A stretch of DNA of 64,000 bases from positions 1,902,574-1,966,573 of the forward strand of contig OV299793.1 in NCBI GenBank assembly GCA_923184405.1, in the 5' to 3' direction. Below, piece by piece: positions 56,469-64,000 of the stretch. The translations under genes and the position numbers were made by a program. The notes beneath the pieces were generated by a model. It saw only the letters and a list, made by a program, of their open reading frames with translations. It did not search any database and was not told the DNA's origin. Numbering within the stretch: position 1 is the first letter of the stretch; every line of letters begins with the position of its first letter. The DNA comes from Neisseria meningitidis. Its GTDB lineage: Bacteria; Pseudomonadota; Gammaproteobacteria; Burkholderiales; Neisseriaceae.

Positions 56469-56584
56469 TTTTACACTCTCGTTCGGGCAAGCCGCCATTA
56501 TACGCACTTTAGCCCTTTTTCAGACGGCATCTTTGTCCGAAAAACCAACAGATTAGAATAAACACTCTTAACCCGGAGCATCTT

Positions 56585-56842
56585 GTGCGCAAAATCAAAC
56601 TTCCTGCACATTTCCCCCAAAAACCGCCGTTTTTTGATATTTTACTGGACATTTACCGACAACTTCGGGAAAATAAACACATTCTCACGGTCGTTTTCCA
56701 CCACAGGAAAACCGTATCCGAACACCATTCCGCCCGGTTTGAGCAGTTGCCGCAATACGACTGTTTTCTGAAAAACCAACGCAACAACCCGCCGAAACAC
56801 CAGCAGCCTTTAAAGGAACAGAAATGGATTTGCGCAAATTAA
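56585..56842 (+). CDS. Hypothetical short frame overlapping the accB start
   Basis: I do not recognise this protein. A GTG-started frame gives [42 protein letters not shown]..., 85 residues, ending inside accB (overlap of 19 bp). It looks protein-like until about residue 60 and then repetitive. AACCCGGAGCATCTT gives only a modest ribosome site. It could be a real leader or small gene, or chance coding in the accB leader. Confidence 0.3.
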   Translation: MRKIKLPAHFPQKPPFFDILLDIYRQLRENKHILTVVFHHRKTVSEHHSARFEQLPQYDCFLKNQRNNPPKHQQPLKEQKWICAN

Positions 56843-57279
56843 AAAAACTGATCGATTTGGTTGAAGAATCGGGTATCGCCGAAATCGAAGTAACCGAAGG
56901 CGAGGAAAAAGTCCGCATCACCCGAACCATCGCCGCCGCACCCGTTTACGCCGCGCCCGTACCTGCCGCCGCGCCGACTGTAACGCCTGCCGCCGCACCC
57001 GTTGCGGCATCCGCGCCTGCCGCCGCACCTGCCGCCCGCGATTTGTCCGACGCGCAAAAATCGCCTATGGTCGGCACGTTCTACCGCGCACCCGGCCCGA
57101 ATGCCGCGCCTTTTGTCGAAGTCGGCCAACAGGTTAAAGTCGGCGACACGCTGTGCATCATCGAAGCGATGAAGCTGATGAACGAAATCGAAGCCGAAAA
57201 ATCCGGCACGGTCAAAGAAATTCTGGTCGAAAACGGTACGCCCGTCGAATTCGGCGAACCGCTCTTCATCATCGGATAA
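56824..57279 (+). CDS. accB: Biotin carboxyl carrier protein of acetyl-CoA carboxylase AccB
   Basis: AccB carries biotin between the carboxylase (AccC) and transferase. The 151-residue protein is intact: [28 protein letters not shown], an Ala/Pro-rich linker (residues 38-72, with [19 protein letters not shown]), then the biotinyl domain [21 protein letters not shown]. The biotin lysine is in [25 protein letters not shown] ends six bases before the ATG. It stands directly before accC (112 bp between), with a DUS pair in the gap. Confidence 0.95.
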   Translation: MDLRKLKKLIDLVEESGIAEIEVTEGEEKVRITRTIAAAPVYAAPVPAAAPTVTPAAAPVAASAPAAAPAARDLSDAQKSPMVGTFYRAPGPNAAPFVEVGQQVKVGDTLCIIEAMKLMNEIEAEKSGTVKEILVENGTPVEFGEPLFIIG

Positions 57280-57284
57280 TCCTG

Positions 57285-57321
57285 TTTTCAGACGGCATAA
57301 ACTTCCGATGCCGTCTGAAAT
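57285..57321. terminator. DUS inverted pair between accB and accC
   Basis: TTCAGACGGC (57287-57296) and GCCGTCTGAA (57310-57319) with a 13-base loop. As accB and accC usually form one operon, partial read-through or an accC promoter downstream is expected. Confidence 0.6.
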
Positions 57322-57392
57322 GCTTTCCCCCTTCAGCGTTCCCGCACCGCACACTTTACGGACGGGTTGCCGGAACCGCAGGAAAAGTCATC

Positions 57393-58754
57393 ATGCTGAA
57401 AAAAGGTTTAATCGCCAACCGAGGCGAAATCGCATTACGCGTACTCCGTGCCTGCCGCGAAATGGGCATTGCCACCGTCGCCGTGCATTCCGAGGCCGAC
57501 AAAGACAGCCTGCACGTCAAACTCGCCGACGAATCCGTGTGCATCGGCCCTGCCGCTTCCGCGCAAAGCTACCTCAACGTCCCCGCCATTATCGCCGCCG
57601 CCGAAGTAAGCTGCGCGGACGCTGTCCATCCGGGCTACGGTTTCCTTGCCGAAAACGCCGATTTCGCCGAACAGGTCGAGCAGTCCGGCTTTACCTTTAT
57701 CGGCCCGAAACCCGACACCATCCGCCTGATGGGCGACAAAGTATCCGCCAAACACGCCATGATAGAAGCAGGCGTGCCCTGCGTCATCGGCTCTGACGGC
57801 GCATTGCCCGACGACGGCGAAGAAATCCTCAAAATCGCCGATAAAGTCGGTTATCCTGTCATTATCAAAGCCTCTGGCGGCGGCGGCGGTCGCGGTATGC
57901 GCGTGGTCGAGAAAAAAGAAGACCTCCTCCAATCTGTCGAAATGACCAAGGCAGAAGCAGGCGCGGCATTCGGCAACCCGATGGTTTACATGGAACGCTA
58001 TTTGCAACGTCCGCGCCACGTCGAAATCCAAGTGATTGCCGACGAACACGGCAACGCCGTCTACCTTGCCGAACGCGACTGTTCGCTACAACGCCGCCAC
58101 CAAAAAGTCATCGAGGAAGCACCAGCTCCGTTCATCACTGAAAAAGAACGCGCCAAAATCGGCAACGCCTGTGCTGACGCCTGCAAACGCATCGGCTATC
58201 GTGGCGCAGGTACGTTTGAATTTCTGTACGAAGACGGCGAATTTTTCTTTATCGAGATGAATACGCGCGTTCAGGTTGAGCATCCGGTTACCGAGCTCAT
58301 CACCAGCGTGGACATTGTGCAGGAGCAACTCCGCATCGCATCCGGCCTGCCGCTGCAATACAAGCAAAAAGACATCCAAATCGAAGGCCACGCGTTTGAG
58401 TGCCGTATCAACGCCGAAGACCCATACAACTTCATCCCCAGCCCGGGCCCGATTGAAAGCTGCCACCTGCCCGGCGGCTTCGGTATCCGCGTCGACAGCC
58501 ACATTTACCAAGGCTACCGCATCCCGCCTTACTACGACAGCCTGATCGGCAAAATCTGCGTACACGGCAAAACGCGTGAACAGGCAATGGCGAAAATGCG
58601 CGTCGCACTCGCCGAGCTGGCGGTAACTGGCATCAAAACCAATACGCCGCTTCACCGCGACTTGTTCAACGACCCAGGTTTCCAAAAAGGCGGCGTCAGC
58701 ATCCACTATTTGGAACACTGGCTGGAAGATCGCAAAGCCAAACAGGACAAATAA
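57393..58754 (+). CDS. accC: Biotin carboxylase subunit AccC
   Basis: AccC carboxylates the biotin on AccB using ATP and bicarbonate, the first step of fatty-acid synthesis. 453 residues, intact: [33 protein letters not shown], the ATP-grasp glycine-rich loop [14 protein letters not shown], and [50 protein letters not shown] holds the catalytic Glu and Arg. It ends [16 protein letters not shown]. The ATG at 57393 is chosen because GGAAAAG precedes it; the long upstream open frame to 57153 overlaps accB. A DUS hairpin follows. Confidence 0.96.
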   Translation: MLKKGLIANRGEIALRVLRACREMGIATVAVHSEADKDSLHVKLADESVCIGPAASAQSYLNVPAIIAAAEVSCADAVHPGYGFLAENADFAEQVEQSGFTFIGPKPDTIRLMGDKVSAKHAMIEAGVPCVIGSDGALPDDGEEILKIADKVGYPVIIKASGGGGGRGMRVVEKKEDLLQSVEMTKAEAGAAFGNPMVYMERYLQRPRHVEIQVIADEHGNAVYLAERDCSLQRRHQKVIEEAPAPFITEKERAKIGNACADACKRIGYRGAGTFEFLYEDGEFFFIEMNTRVQVEHPVTELITSVDIVQEQLRIASGLPLQYKQKDIQIEGHAFECRINAEDPYNFIPSPGPIESCHLPGGFGIRVDSHIYQGYRIPPYYDSLIGKICVHGKTREQAMAKMRVALAELAVTGIKTNTPLHRDLFNDPGFQKGGVSIHYLEHWLEDRKAKQDK

Positions 58755-58765
58755 GCCGCCGCCGA

Positions 58766-58806
58766 TATGCCGTCTGAAACAGTTTGTCCGTTTTCAGACG
58801 GCATTT
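58766..58806. terminator. DUS hairpin after accC
   Basis: GCCGTCTGAA (58769-58778) and TTCAGACGGC (58793-58802), 14-base loop, with ATTTCCC following. It ends the accBC unit. Confidence 0.8.
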
Positions 58807-58839
58807 CCCTTGCCCCGCGCCGTCTGAAACCGATTTCGA

Positions 58840-58996
58840 TATAGTGGATTAACTTTAAACCAGTACGGCGTTGCCTCGCCTTAGCTCAAAGAGAACGATT
58901 CTCTAAGGTGCTGAAGCACCAAGTGAATCGGTTCCGTACTATTTATACTGTCTGCGGCTTCGCCGCCTTGTCCTGATTTAAATTCAATCCACTATA
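58840..58996. repeat. Correia element, 157 bp, directly upstream of prmA
   Basis: TATAGTGGATTAACTTTAAA to TCAATCCACTATA, with the central CAAAGAGAACGATTCTCTAAGGTGC and TGAAGCACCAAGTG segments. Its right end lies 18 bp from the prmA start, so the prmA ribosome site is only just outside it (CCAAGAAAG). Confidence 0.92.
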
Positions 58997-59014
58997 TTTC
59001 CAAGAAAGCCCGTT

Positions 59015-59902
59015 ATGCCCTACCAACAAATCACCATCAACGTCAACGATGCCGTCGCCGAACGCCTCGCCGACGCGCTGATGGAACACGGCGCACTCTC
59101 CGCCGCCATCGAAGATGCCTACGCCGGCACGCAAAACGAACAGGCGATTTTCGGCGAACCCGGTATGCCCGCCGAACAAATCTGGCAGCAGAGCAAAGTC
59201 ATCGCCCTGTTCGGCGAACACGACGAAGCCGCCGCCATCATCCAAATCGCCGCACAAGAATGCGGGTTAAAAGACTTGGCATACACCTGCGAAACCATCG
59301 AAGACCAAGACTGGGTGCGTCTCACGCAATCGCAATTCGACCCCATCCGAATTTCCGACCGCCTGTGGATTACCCCCTCTTGGCACGAAGTCCCCGAAGG
59401 CACTGCCGTCAACCTACGCCTCGATCCCGGCCTCGCCTTCGGCACTGGCAGCCACCCAACCACGCGCCTCTGCCTCAAATGGCTGGATACGCAACTCAAA
59501 AACGGCGAAAGCGTCCTCGACTACGGCTGCGGTTCGGGCATCCTGACCATCGCTGCCCTCAAACTCGGCGCAGGTTCTGCCGTCGGCGTCGATATTGACG
59601 AACAAGCCGTCCGCGCCGGCAAGGACAACGCCGAACAAAACAACGTCGATGCACAATTCTTCCTGCCCGACGGCCTGCCTCAAGGGCAATTCGACGTAGT
59701 TGTCGCCAACATCCTCGCCAACCCTTTACGTATGCTCGGCGAAATGCTCGCCGCCCGCACCAAACAAGGCGGCCGCATCGTGTTATCCGGTTTGTTGGAC
59801 GAACAAGCCGAAGAACTCGGCGGCATTTACAGCCAATGGTTCGATCTCGACCCGGCGGAAACCGAGGAAGGATGGGCGCGCTTGAGCGGCACAAAACGCT
59901 GA
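59015..59902 (+). CDS. prmA: Ribosomal protein L11 methyltransferase PrmA
   Basis: PrmA trimethylates lysines of ribosomal protein L11 using SAM. The 295-residue protein is intact: [59 protein letters not shown], and motif [37 protein letters not shown] and [20 protein letters not shown] (the NxLAxPL motif) follow. It starts 18 bp after a Correia element, which may contribute promoter or RNase III processing sequence. orn follows 17 bp after the stop and was probably co-transcribed. Confidence 0.96.
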   Translation: MPYQQITINVNDAVAERLADALMEHGALSAAIEDAYAGTQNEQAIFGEPGMPAEQIWQQSKVIALFGEHDEAAAIIQIAAQECGLKDLAYTCETIEDQDWVRLTQSQFDPIRISDRLWITPSWHEVPEGTAVNLRLDPGLAFGTGSHPTTRLCLKWLDTQLKNGESVLDYGCGSGILTIAALKLGAGSAVGVDIDEQAVRAGKDNAEQNNVDAQFFLPDGLPQGQFDVVVANILANPLRMLGEMLAARTKQGGRIVLSGLLDEQAEELGGIYSQWFDLDPAETEEGWARLSGTKR

Positions 59903-59919
59903 AACGGAAAGGAAACACC

Positions 59920-60483
59920 GTGCAGGATAAAAACAACCTCTGCTGGCTCGATATGGAAATGACGGGGCTTAATCCCGAAACCGACCGCATTATCGAAGTC
60001 GCGATGATTATTACCGACTCGGATTTGAATGTATTGGCGCAATCCGAAGTTTACGCCGTCCACCAAAGCGACGAGCTGCTGGACAATATGGACGAATGGA
60101 ACACCGCCACACACGGTAGGACGGGGCTGACACAGCGCGTGCGCGAATCGTTGCATACCGAAGCCGAAGTCGAACAGAAACTGCTGGACTTTATGTCGGA
60201 ATGGGTACCCGGACGCGCCACGCCGATGTGCGGCAACTCCATCCACCAAGACCGGCGTTTTATGGTCAAATATATGCCGAAACTGGAAAACTACTTCCAC
60301 TACCGCAACCTCGACGTTTCCACGCTCAAAGAGCTTGCCAAACGCTGGAATCCGTCCGTTGCCAAAAGCGTCGTCAAACGCGGTTCGCACAAGGCATTGG
60401 ACGACATTTTGGAGAGCATCGAAGAAATGCGCCACTACCGCGAACACTTTCTGATTTCCGCCCCGAGAGCCGAAGCGCAATAA
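59920..60483 (+). CDS. orn: Oligoribonuclease Orn
   Basis: Orn is the DEDDh exonuclease that degrades 2- to 5-nt RNA to mononucleotides, essential in many proteobacteria. The protein, 187 residues and intact, starts [31 protein letters not shown] with the DEDD pair in DMEM. It continues [50 protein letters not shown] and [16 protein letters not shown] at 59920 is the start, since AAAGGAAACACC precedes it; the in-frame ATG at 59836 lies inside prmA. Followed by a DUS hairpin. Confidence 0.95.
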   Translation: MQDKNNLCWLDMEMTGLNPETDRIIEVAMIITDSDLNVLAQSEVYAVHQSDELLDNMDEWNTATHGRTGLTQRVRESLHTEAEVEQKLLDFMSEWVPGRATPMCGNSIHQDRRFMVKYMPKLENYFHYRNLDVSTLKELAKRWNPSVAKSVVKRGSHKALDDILESIEEMRHYREHFLISAPRAEAQ

Positions 60484-60492
60484 GAAACAAAC

Positions 60493-60534
60493 AATGCCGT
60501 CTGAAGCGCAATCTGCATTTCAGACGGCATTTTT
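60493..60534. terminator. DUS hairpin after orn
   Basis: GCCGTCTGAA (60496-60505) and TTCAGACGGC (60519-60528) with ATTTTT following; it ends the prmA-orn unit. Confidence 0.82.
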
Positions 60535-60564
60535 ACAGCAGATTGAAATCAAAAATATACACGC

Positions 60565-60672
60565 CCGTCATTCCCGCGCAGGCGAGAATCCGGAAGGTCG
60601 GGCCTGCCGTTATTTTCAATCATTACAGAAACTGAAAGGTCTGGATTCCCGCCTGCGCGGGAATGACGGGCG
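60565..60672. repeat. dRS3 inverted pair
   Basis: CGTCATTCCCGCGCAGGCGAGAATCCGG (about 60568-60592) and TGGATTCCCGCCTGCGCGGGAATGACGG (about 60642-60669) are inverted copies enclosing 50 bp. Confidence 0.8.
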
Positions 60673-60682
60673 TGTGCATTCT

Positions 60683-60837
60683 TATAGTGGATTAACAAAA
60701 ATCAGGACAAGGCGACGAAGCCGCAAACAGTACAAATAGTACGAAACCGATTCACTTGGTGCTTCAGCACCTTAGAGAATCGTTCTCTTTGAGCTAAGGC
60801 GAGGCAACGCCGTACTGGTTTTTGTTAATCCACTATA
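60683..60837. repeat. Correia element, 155 bp
   Basis: TATAGTGGATTAACAAAAATCAGG to TTAATCCACTATA with internal CTTTGAGCTAAGGCGAGGC and TTAGAGAATCGTTCTC parts. It has the same inverted ends as the copy at 58840-58996 and lies downstream of hemL. Confidence 0.92.
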
Positions 60838-60886
60838 CTTCAATCTGCCAAACAGATCGAACAGAGAAACTCTGTCCGTCAAAACA

Positions 60887-62168
60887 TCATGCAGCCATCG
60901 CCTTGAACACTTCAACCGCAACCGCAACCGTTTCGTCAATCAGCTCGGGCGTATGCGCGGCAGAAACGAAACCTGCTTCATAAGCGGACGGGCCGAAGGC
61001 AATGCCGCGGTCGAGCATACCGTGGAAGAAGCGTTTGAAAGCGTCAATATTGGAACGCGCCATATCGGCATAATTTCGCGGCGCGTGTGCGGCGAAATAC
61101 AGACCGAACATACCGCCCACGCTGTCGGCGGTGAACTCGATGCCCGCCGCATCCGCTGCCGTCCGAAAACCTTGAACCAACTGTTCGGTACGCGCCGTCA
61201 GGTTTTCATAAAACCCTTCGCGGCGGATGATTTCCAGCGTTTTCAAACCTGCGGCGACGGCAATCGGGTTGCCCGACAAGGTGCCTGCCTGATACACGCC
61301 GCCCAGCGGGGAAATACATTCCATAATGTCTTTGCGTCCGCCGAACGCGGCAAGTGGCATACCGCCGCCGATGACTTTGCCCATCGTGGTCAGGTCGGGC
61401 GTGATGCCGTGCAGCGATTGTGCGCCGCCGAGCGCGACGCGGAAACCGGTCATCACTTCGTCGTAAATCAACACTGCGCCGTGTTTTTCGGTCAATTCGC
61501 GCAGGGCTTTGACAAAGGCTTCAGACGGCCTAACCACATTCATATTGCCGACAAAAGGCTCCAAAATCACACAGGCAATGTCATTGCCGCTTTGAGCAAA
61601 GGCTTCTTCGAGTTGGGCGATGTTGTTGTATTCGAGGACCAAAGTGTGTTTGGTAAAGTCGGCAGGCACACCGGCGGAAGAGGGATTACCAAACGTCAGC
61701 AGACCGCTGCCTGCTTTCACCAACAGGCTGTCGGAATGGCCGTGGTAGCAGCCTTCAAATTTGATGATTTTGTCACGGCTGGTAAAGCCGCGTGCCAGAC
61801 GGATGGCGGTCATGGTGGCTTCGGTACCGGAGCTGACAAGGCGCAGCCGTTCGACGGACGGCATGATTTTGGCGATTTCTTCGGCAATGACGATTTCGCC
61901 TTCGGTAGGCGCGCCGAACGACAAACCGCCCAAGGCAGCTTCGCGCATGGCTTCGATGACTTCGGGGTGCGCGTGTCCGACAATCGCGGGCTCTCACGAA
62001 CCGACATAGTCGGTGTAGCGCGTGCCGTTTTCGTCCCAAACATACGCGCCTTCGGCTTTTTGATGAAGCGCGGCACGCCGCCGACGCTGCCGAATGCGCG
62101 GACGGGGAATTCACGCCGCCGGGGATGATGGCTTTGGCGCGGTCGAATAAAATTTCGTTACGGTTCAT
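60887..62168 (-). CDS. hemL: Glutamate-1-semialdehyde aminotransferase HemL, disrupted near the start
   Basis: HemL isomerises glutamate-1-semialdehyde to 5-aminolevulinate for heme synthesis, with PLP. The start [22 protein letters not shown] is clear, followed in two shifted frames by PRFIKKPKA and [17 protein letters not shown]. There TGG reads TGA (61994-61996). From about 61950 the frame is clean: [71 protein letters not shown] and the PLP lysine in [18 protein letters not shown] follow, then [16 protein letters not shown] and a tail ending VFKAMAA. Length about 427. Otherwise no key residue is changed. Confidence 0.9.
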
Positions 62169-62231
62169 ATTTATCCTCAAATGCCGTCTGAACGGCAGGT
62201 TTCGGGCTTAGAAGCAGAAAGTCCCATTTTA

Positions 62232-62761
62232 TCATTTTTCAGGTTGCGACAAGGATTTGCCTGCTTCTTTGCGGATGACGCCAACCGCATCCCGGATGAC
62301 GGAACGCTCGTCTTTTTCCACTTTATGTGTAAAGCGGTAGTCCCGGACAACTCCTTCCCAGTCGTAATCCACACACCACTCCCAATGCAAGCGTTCTGAT
62401 TTCATATAAATGAAATTGGTCGGCAAAAATTATAAATCGGCAGGCTGACTTCATGATAGGCATAACAACCGAAAGGGTTGCGCTTCCCGAAACGTGCCTC
62501 TACCTCCGCCCGAGTCGTTTTGCCTTTAACAACCGTTTGTGCGATTCCCTCTTCCGTCTGATATAGTGGATTAACAAAAATCAGGACAAGGCGACGAAGC
62601 CGCAGACAGTACAAATAGTACGGAACATATGGTGCGACAAGGCGAGGCAACGCTGTACTGGTTTTTGTTAATCCACTATAACGCAGGAACTGATGTTCCC
62701 TGTCGCCGAAATTGCTGGTACACGCACACAGCAGCAATGCCGCCCACACAGCCGGTTTCAT
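62232..62761 (-). CDS. Short lipoprotein carrying an in-frame Correia insertion, C-terminal frameshift
   Basis: The N-terminus MKPAVWAALLLCACTSNFGDREHQFLR has a basic start, hydrophobic core and a lipobox LCAC, so a lipid-anchored protein is likely. After FLR about 40 residues are encoded by a Correia element (62562-62680). The frame stays open, giving [24 protein letters not shown], and the protein then resumes TEEGIAQTVVKGKTTRAEVEARFGKRNPFGCYAYHEVSLPIYN. A T-run short by one base near 62425 moves the end to another frame: PTNFIYMKSERLHWEWCVDYDWEGVVRDYRFTHKVEKDER..SLSQPEK. The family is unknown to me. EGIAQ..G-KTT-EV-FG resembles small SmpA/BamE-type lipoproteins. Confidence 0.65.
62562..62680. 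repeat. Correia element, 119 bp, inside the lipoprotein gene
   Basis: TATAGTGGATTAACAAAAATCAGG to TTTTTGTTAATCCACTATA, matching inverted ends flanked by TA. It is the short form without the TAGAGAATCG segment. Confidence 0.92.
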
Positions 62762-62834
62762 ACACACCTCCCATTAAAGCCAAACATTATACAGCCGTTC
62801 TGACCGATTAAATTCATATTTTAAAACAATATTC

Positions 62835-62863
62835 TGTTTACAAAACCCACATCGTGCTATAAT
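62835..62863 (+). promoter_or_regulatory. Putative sigma-70 promoter of miaB
   Basis: TGTTTA (62835-62840) and a perfect TATAAT (62858-62863) are 17 bp apart, about 100 bp before the miaB start and preceding a DUS pair. The region 62,770-62,870 is AT-rich. The -35 match is weak. Confidence 0.5.
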
Positions 62864-62872
62864 CCGCACCGA

Positions 62873-62904
62873 TTTTCAGACGGCATCGTCATGCCGTCTG
62901 AAAT
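62873..62904. terminator. DUS inverted pair between the lipoprotein gene and miaB
   Basis: TTCAGACGGC (62875-62884) and GCCGTCTGAA (62893-62902), eight-base loop, with ATTTTT after. It lies downstream of the putative promoter, so its role as terminator is doubtful; it may simply provide uptake signals. Confidence 0.5.
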
Positions 62905-62962
62905 TTTTCATTCCAACAACCATCAGCCCCGCGATTACGGCTGCCTGAGAAAGACACAAACC

Positions 62963-64000
62963 ATGAAAAAGTATTTATCCGTACCTCTGGCTGCCAGATG
63001 AACGAATACGACAGCGACAAAATGCTCGCCGTCCTCGCCGAAGAACACGGCGGCATCGAACAGGTTACCCAAGCCGACGAAGCCGACATCATCTTGTTCA
63101 ACACCTGCTCCGTGCGCGAAAAAGCACAAGAAAAAGTGTTCTCCGATTTGGGGCGCGTGCGTCCGCTCAAAGAAAAAAACCCCGGCCTCATCATCGGCGT
63201 TGCTTACTGCGTCGCCTCGCAAGAAGGCGAAAACATCATCAAACGCGCGCCTTATGTTGACGTGGTCTTCGGCCCGCAAACGCTGCACCGCCTGCCCAAA
63301 ATGATTGTGGACAAAGAAACCAGCGGGCTGTCGCAAGTCGATATTTCCTTCCCGAAATCGAAAAATTCGACCACCTGCCGCCCGCCCGCGTCGAAGCGCG
63401 GCGCGGCATTTGTATCGATTATGGAAGGCTGTTCCAAATACTGCTCATTCTGCGTCGTCCCCTACACGCGCGGCGAAGAATTCTCCCGCCCGCTCAACGA
63501 CGTATTGACAGAAATCGCCAACCTTGCCCAGCAAGGCGTGAAAGAAATCAACCTCTTGGGACAAAACGTCAACGCCTATCGCGGCGAAATGGACGACGGC
63601 GAAATCTGCGACTTCGCCACCCTGCTGCGCATCGTCCACGAAATCCCCGGCATCGAACGTATGCGCTTCACCACCAGCCACCCGCGCGAGTTTACCGACT
63701 CGATTATCGAGTGCCACCGCGACCTGCCCAAACTGGTTTCCCACCTGCACCTGCCGATTCAAAGCGGTTCCGACCGCGTATTGAGCGCGATGAAACGCGG
63801 CTACACCGCTTTGGAATACAAATCCATCATCCGCAAACTGCGTGCCATCCGTCCTGATTTATGCCTGAGCAGCGATTTCATCGTCGGCTTCCCCGGCGAG
63901 ACCGAACGCGAGTTCGAGCAAACCTTGAAACTGGTGAAAGACATTGCCTTCGACTTGAGCTTCGTGTTTATTTACAGTCCGCGCCCCGGCACGCCTGCCG
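62963..64000 (+). CDS. miaB: tRNA-2-methylthio-N6-dimethylallyladenosine synthase MiaB, partial (3' end outside window)
   Basis: MiaB is a radical-SAM methylthiotransferase that adds the methylthio group to i6A37 of tRNA. The N-terminal UPF0004 domain should read [22 protein letters not shown]. Here a missing G after MKK and further changes give [12 protein letters not shown], then [26 protein letters not shown] in the next frame. The cluster cysteines lie in [15 protein letters not shown] and [11 protein letters not shown] (Gly to Tyr before the Cys). The radical-SAM CxxxCxxC is [20 protein letters not shown] change near 63345 ([12 protein letters not shown]) requires another frame. [12 protein letters not shown] and [21 protein letters not shown] run to the window edge. 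About 345 of 440 residues are present. Confidence 0.9.

Noticed and set aside
57153..57392. N-terminal extension of AccC
   Set aside because: It runs in another frame through accB and a DUS pair; the ATG at 57393 has the family N-terminus [12 protein letters not shown].
60953..62128. 391-residue open frame on the plus strand across hemL
   Set aside because: It is antisense to hemL, whose motifs are clear; high-GC codon bias in neisseriae keeps antisense frames open.

Overview
The window is chromosomal DNA of a pathogenic Neisseria, most probably N. meningitidis. It is full of the 10-bp neisserial DNA uptake sequence GCCGTCTGAA, often as inverted pairs acting as terminators. It also has Correia elements with TATAGTGG ends, arrays of dRS3-type repeats, and pgl, pilC, nadR/farR and crgA-mdaB genes. 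Gene order agrees with my memory of the meningococcal ribD-to-miaB segment. No database was searched.

Layout. 1-1060 is an intergenic repeat mosaic. 1091-2440 is a badly degraded glutamine amidotransferase and an unrecognised neighbour. 2540-9918 holds ribD and the pilin/protein O-glycosylation cluster: flippase pglF, a glycosyltransferase remnant, pglB, pglC and pglD. 9974-13000 has avtA, a PHP phosphoesterase and two small genes, one with an S4 RNA-binding fold. 13524-16975 is dnaE, followed by unresolved decayed sequence to 18.5 kb. 18511-23028 carries a Fur-type TonB receptor, a phosphoglycolate phosphatase-like gene, ispH and lspA. 23871-31477 carries ileS, ribF, tyrS and pglI with a G10 tract. 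31748-39498 has ychF, fhs, an EamA protein, a sugar nucleotidyltransferase, a flavin reductase, nadR/farR, a thioredoxin, tRNA-Lys and mrp. 40449-43517 is pilC, followed by a 2.3-kb repeat array. 45937-53118 is carA and carB, split by a VOC remnant, a DUF559 gene inside repeated DNA, and an AT-rich phosphoribosyltransferase plus SLOG-like pair. The rest is crgA, mdaB, queA, accB, accC, prmA, orn, hemL, an unrecognised lipoprotein gene carrying a Correia element, and the 5' part of miaB.

The genes cover riboflavin (ribD, ribF), glycan modification of pili (pglF/B/C/D/I) and the pilus tip adhesin (pilC). They also cover pyrimidine and arginine supply (carAB), fatty-acid initiation (accBC), isoprenoid, heme and folate one-carbon steps (ispH, hemL, fhs), and tRNA charging and modification (ileS, tyrS, queA, miaB). 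nadR/farR and crgA are regulators.

The most striking property is damage. Most long genes carry one-base deletions, often in short homopolymers, and in-frame stop substitutions, although the residual protein matches its family on both sides. This affects genes that cannot be lost (dnaE, ileS, tyrS, ispH, lspA). Others such as accB, accC, prmA, orn and crgA are clean. Some patches (1.1-2.4, 5.2-7.6, 16-18.5 and 40.4-43.5 kb) are far worse. I read this mainly as poor consensus quality, so 'broken' calls may describe the sequence record and not the living strain. Start and end positions for damaged genes are those of the reconstructed gene.
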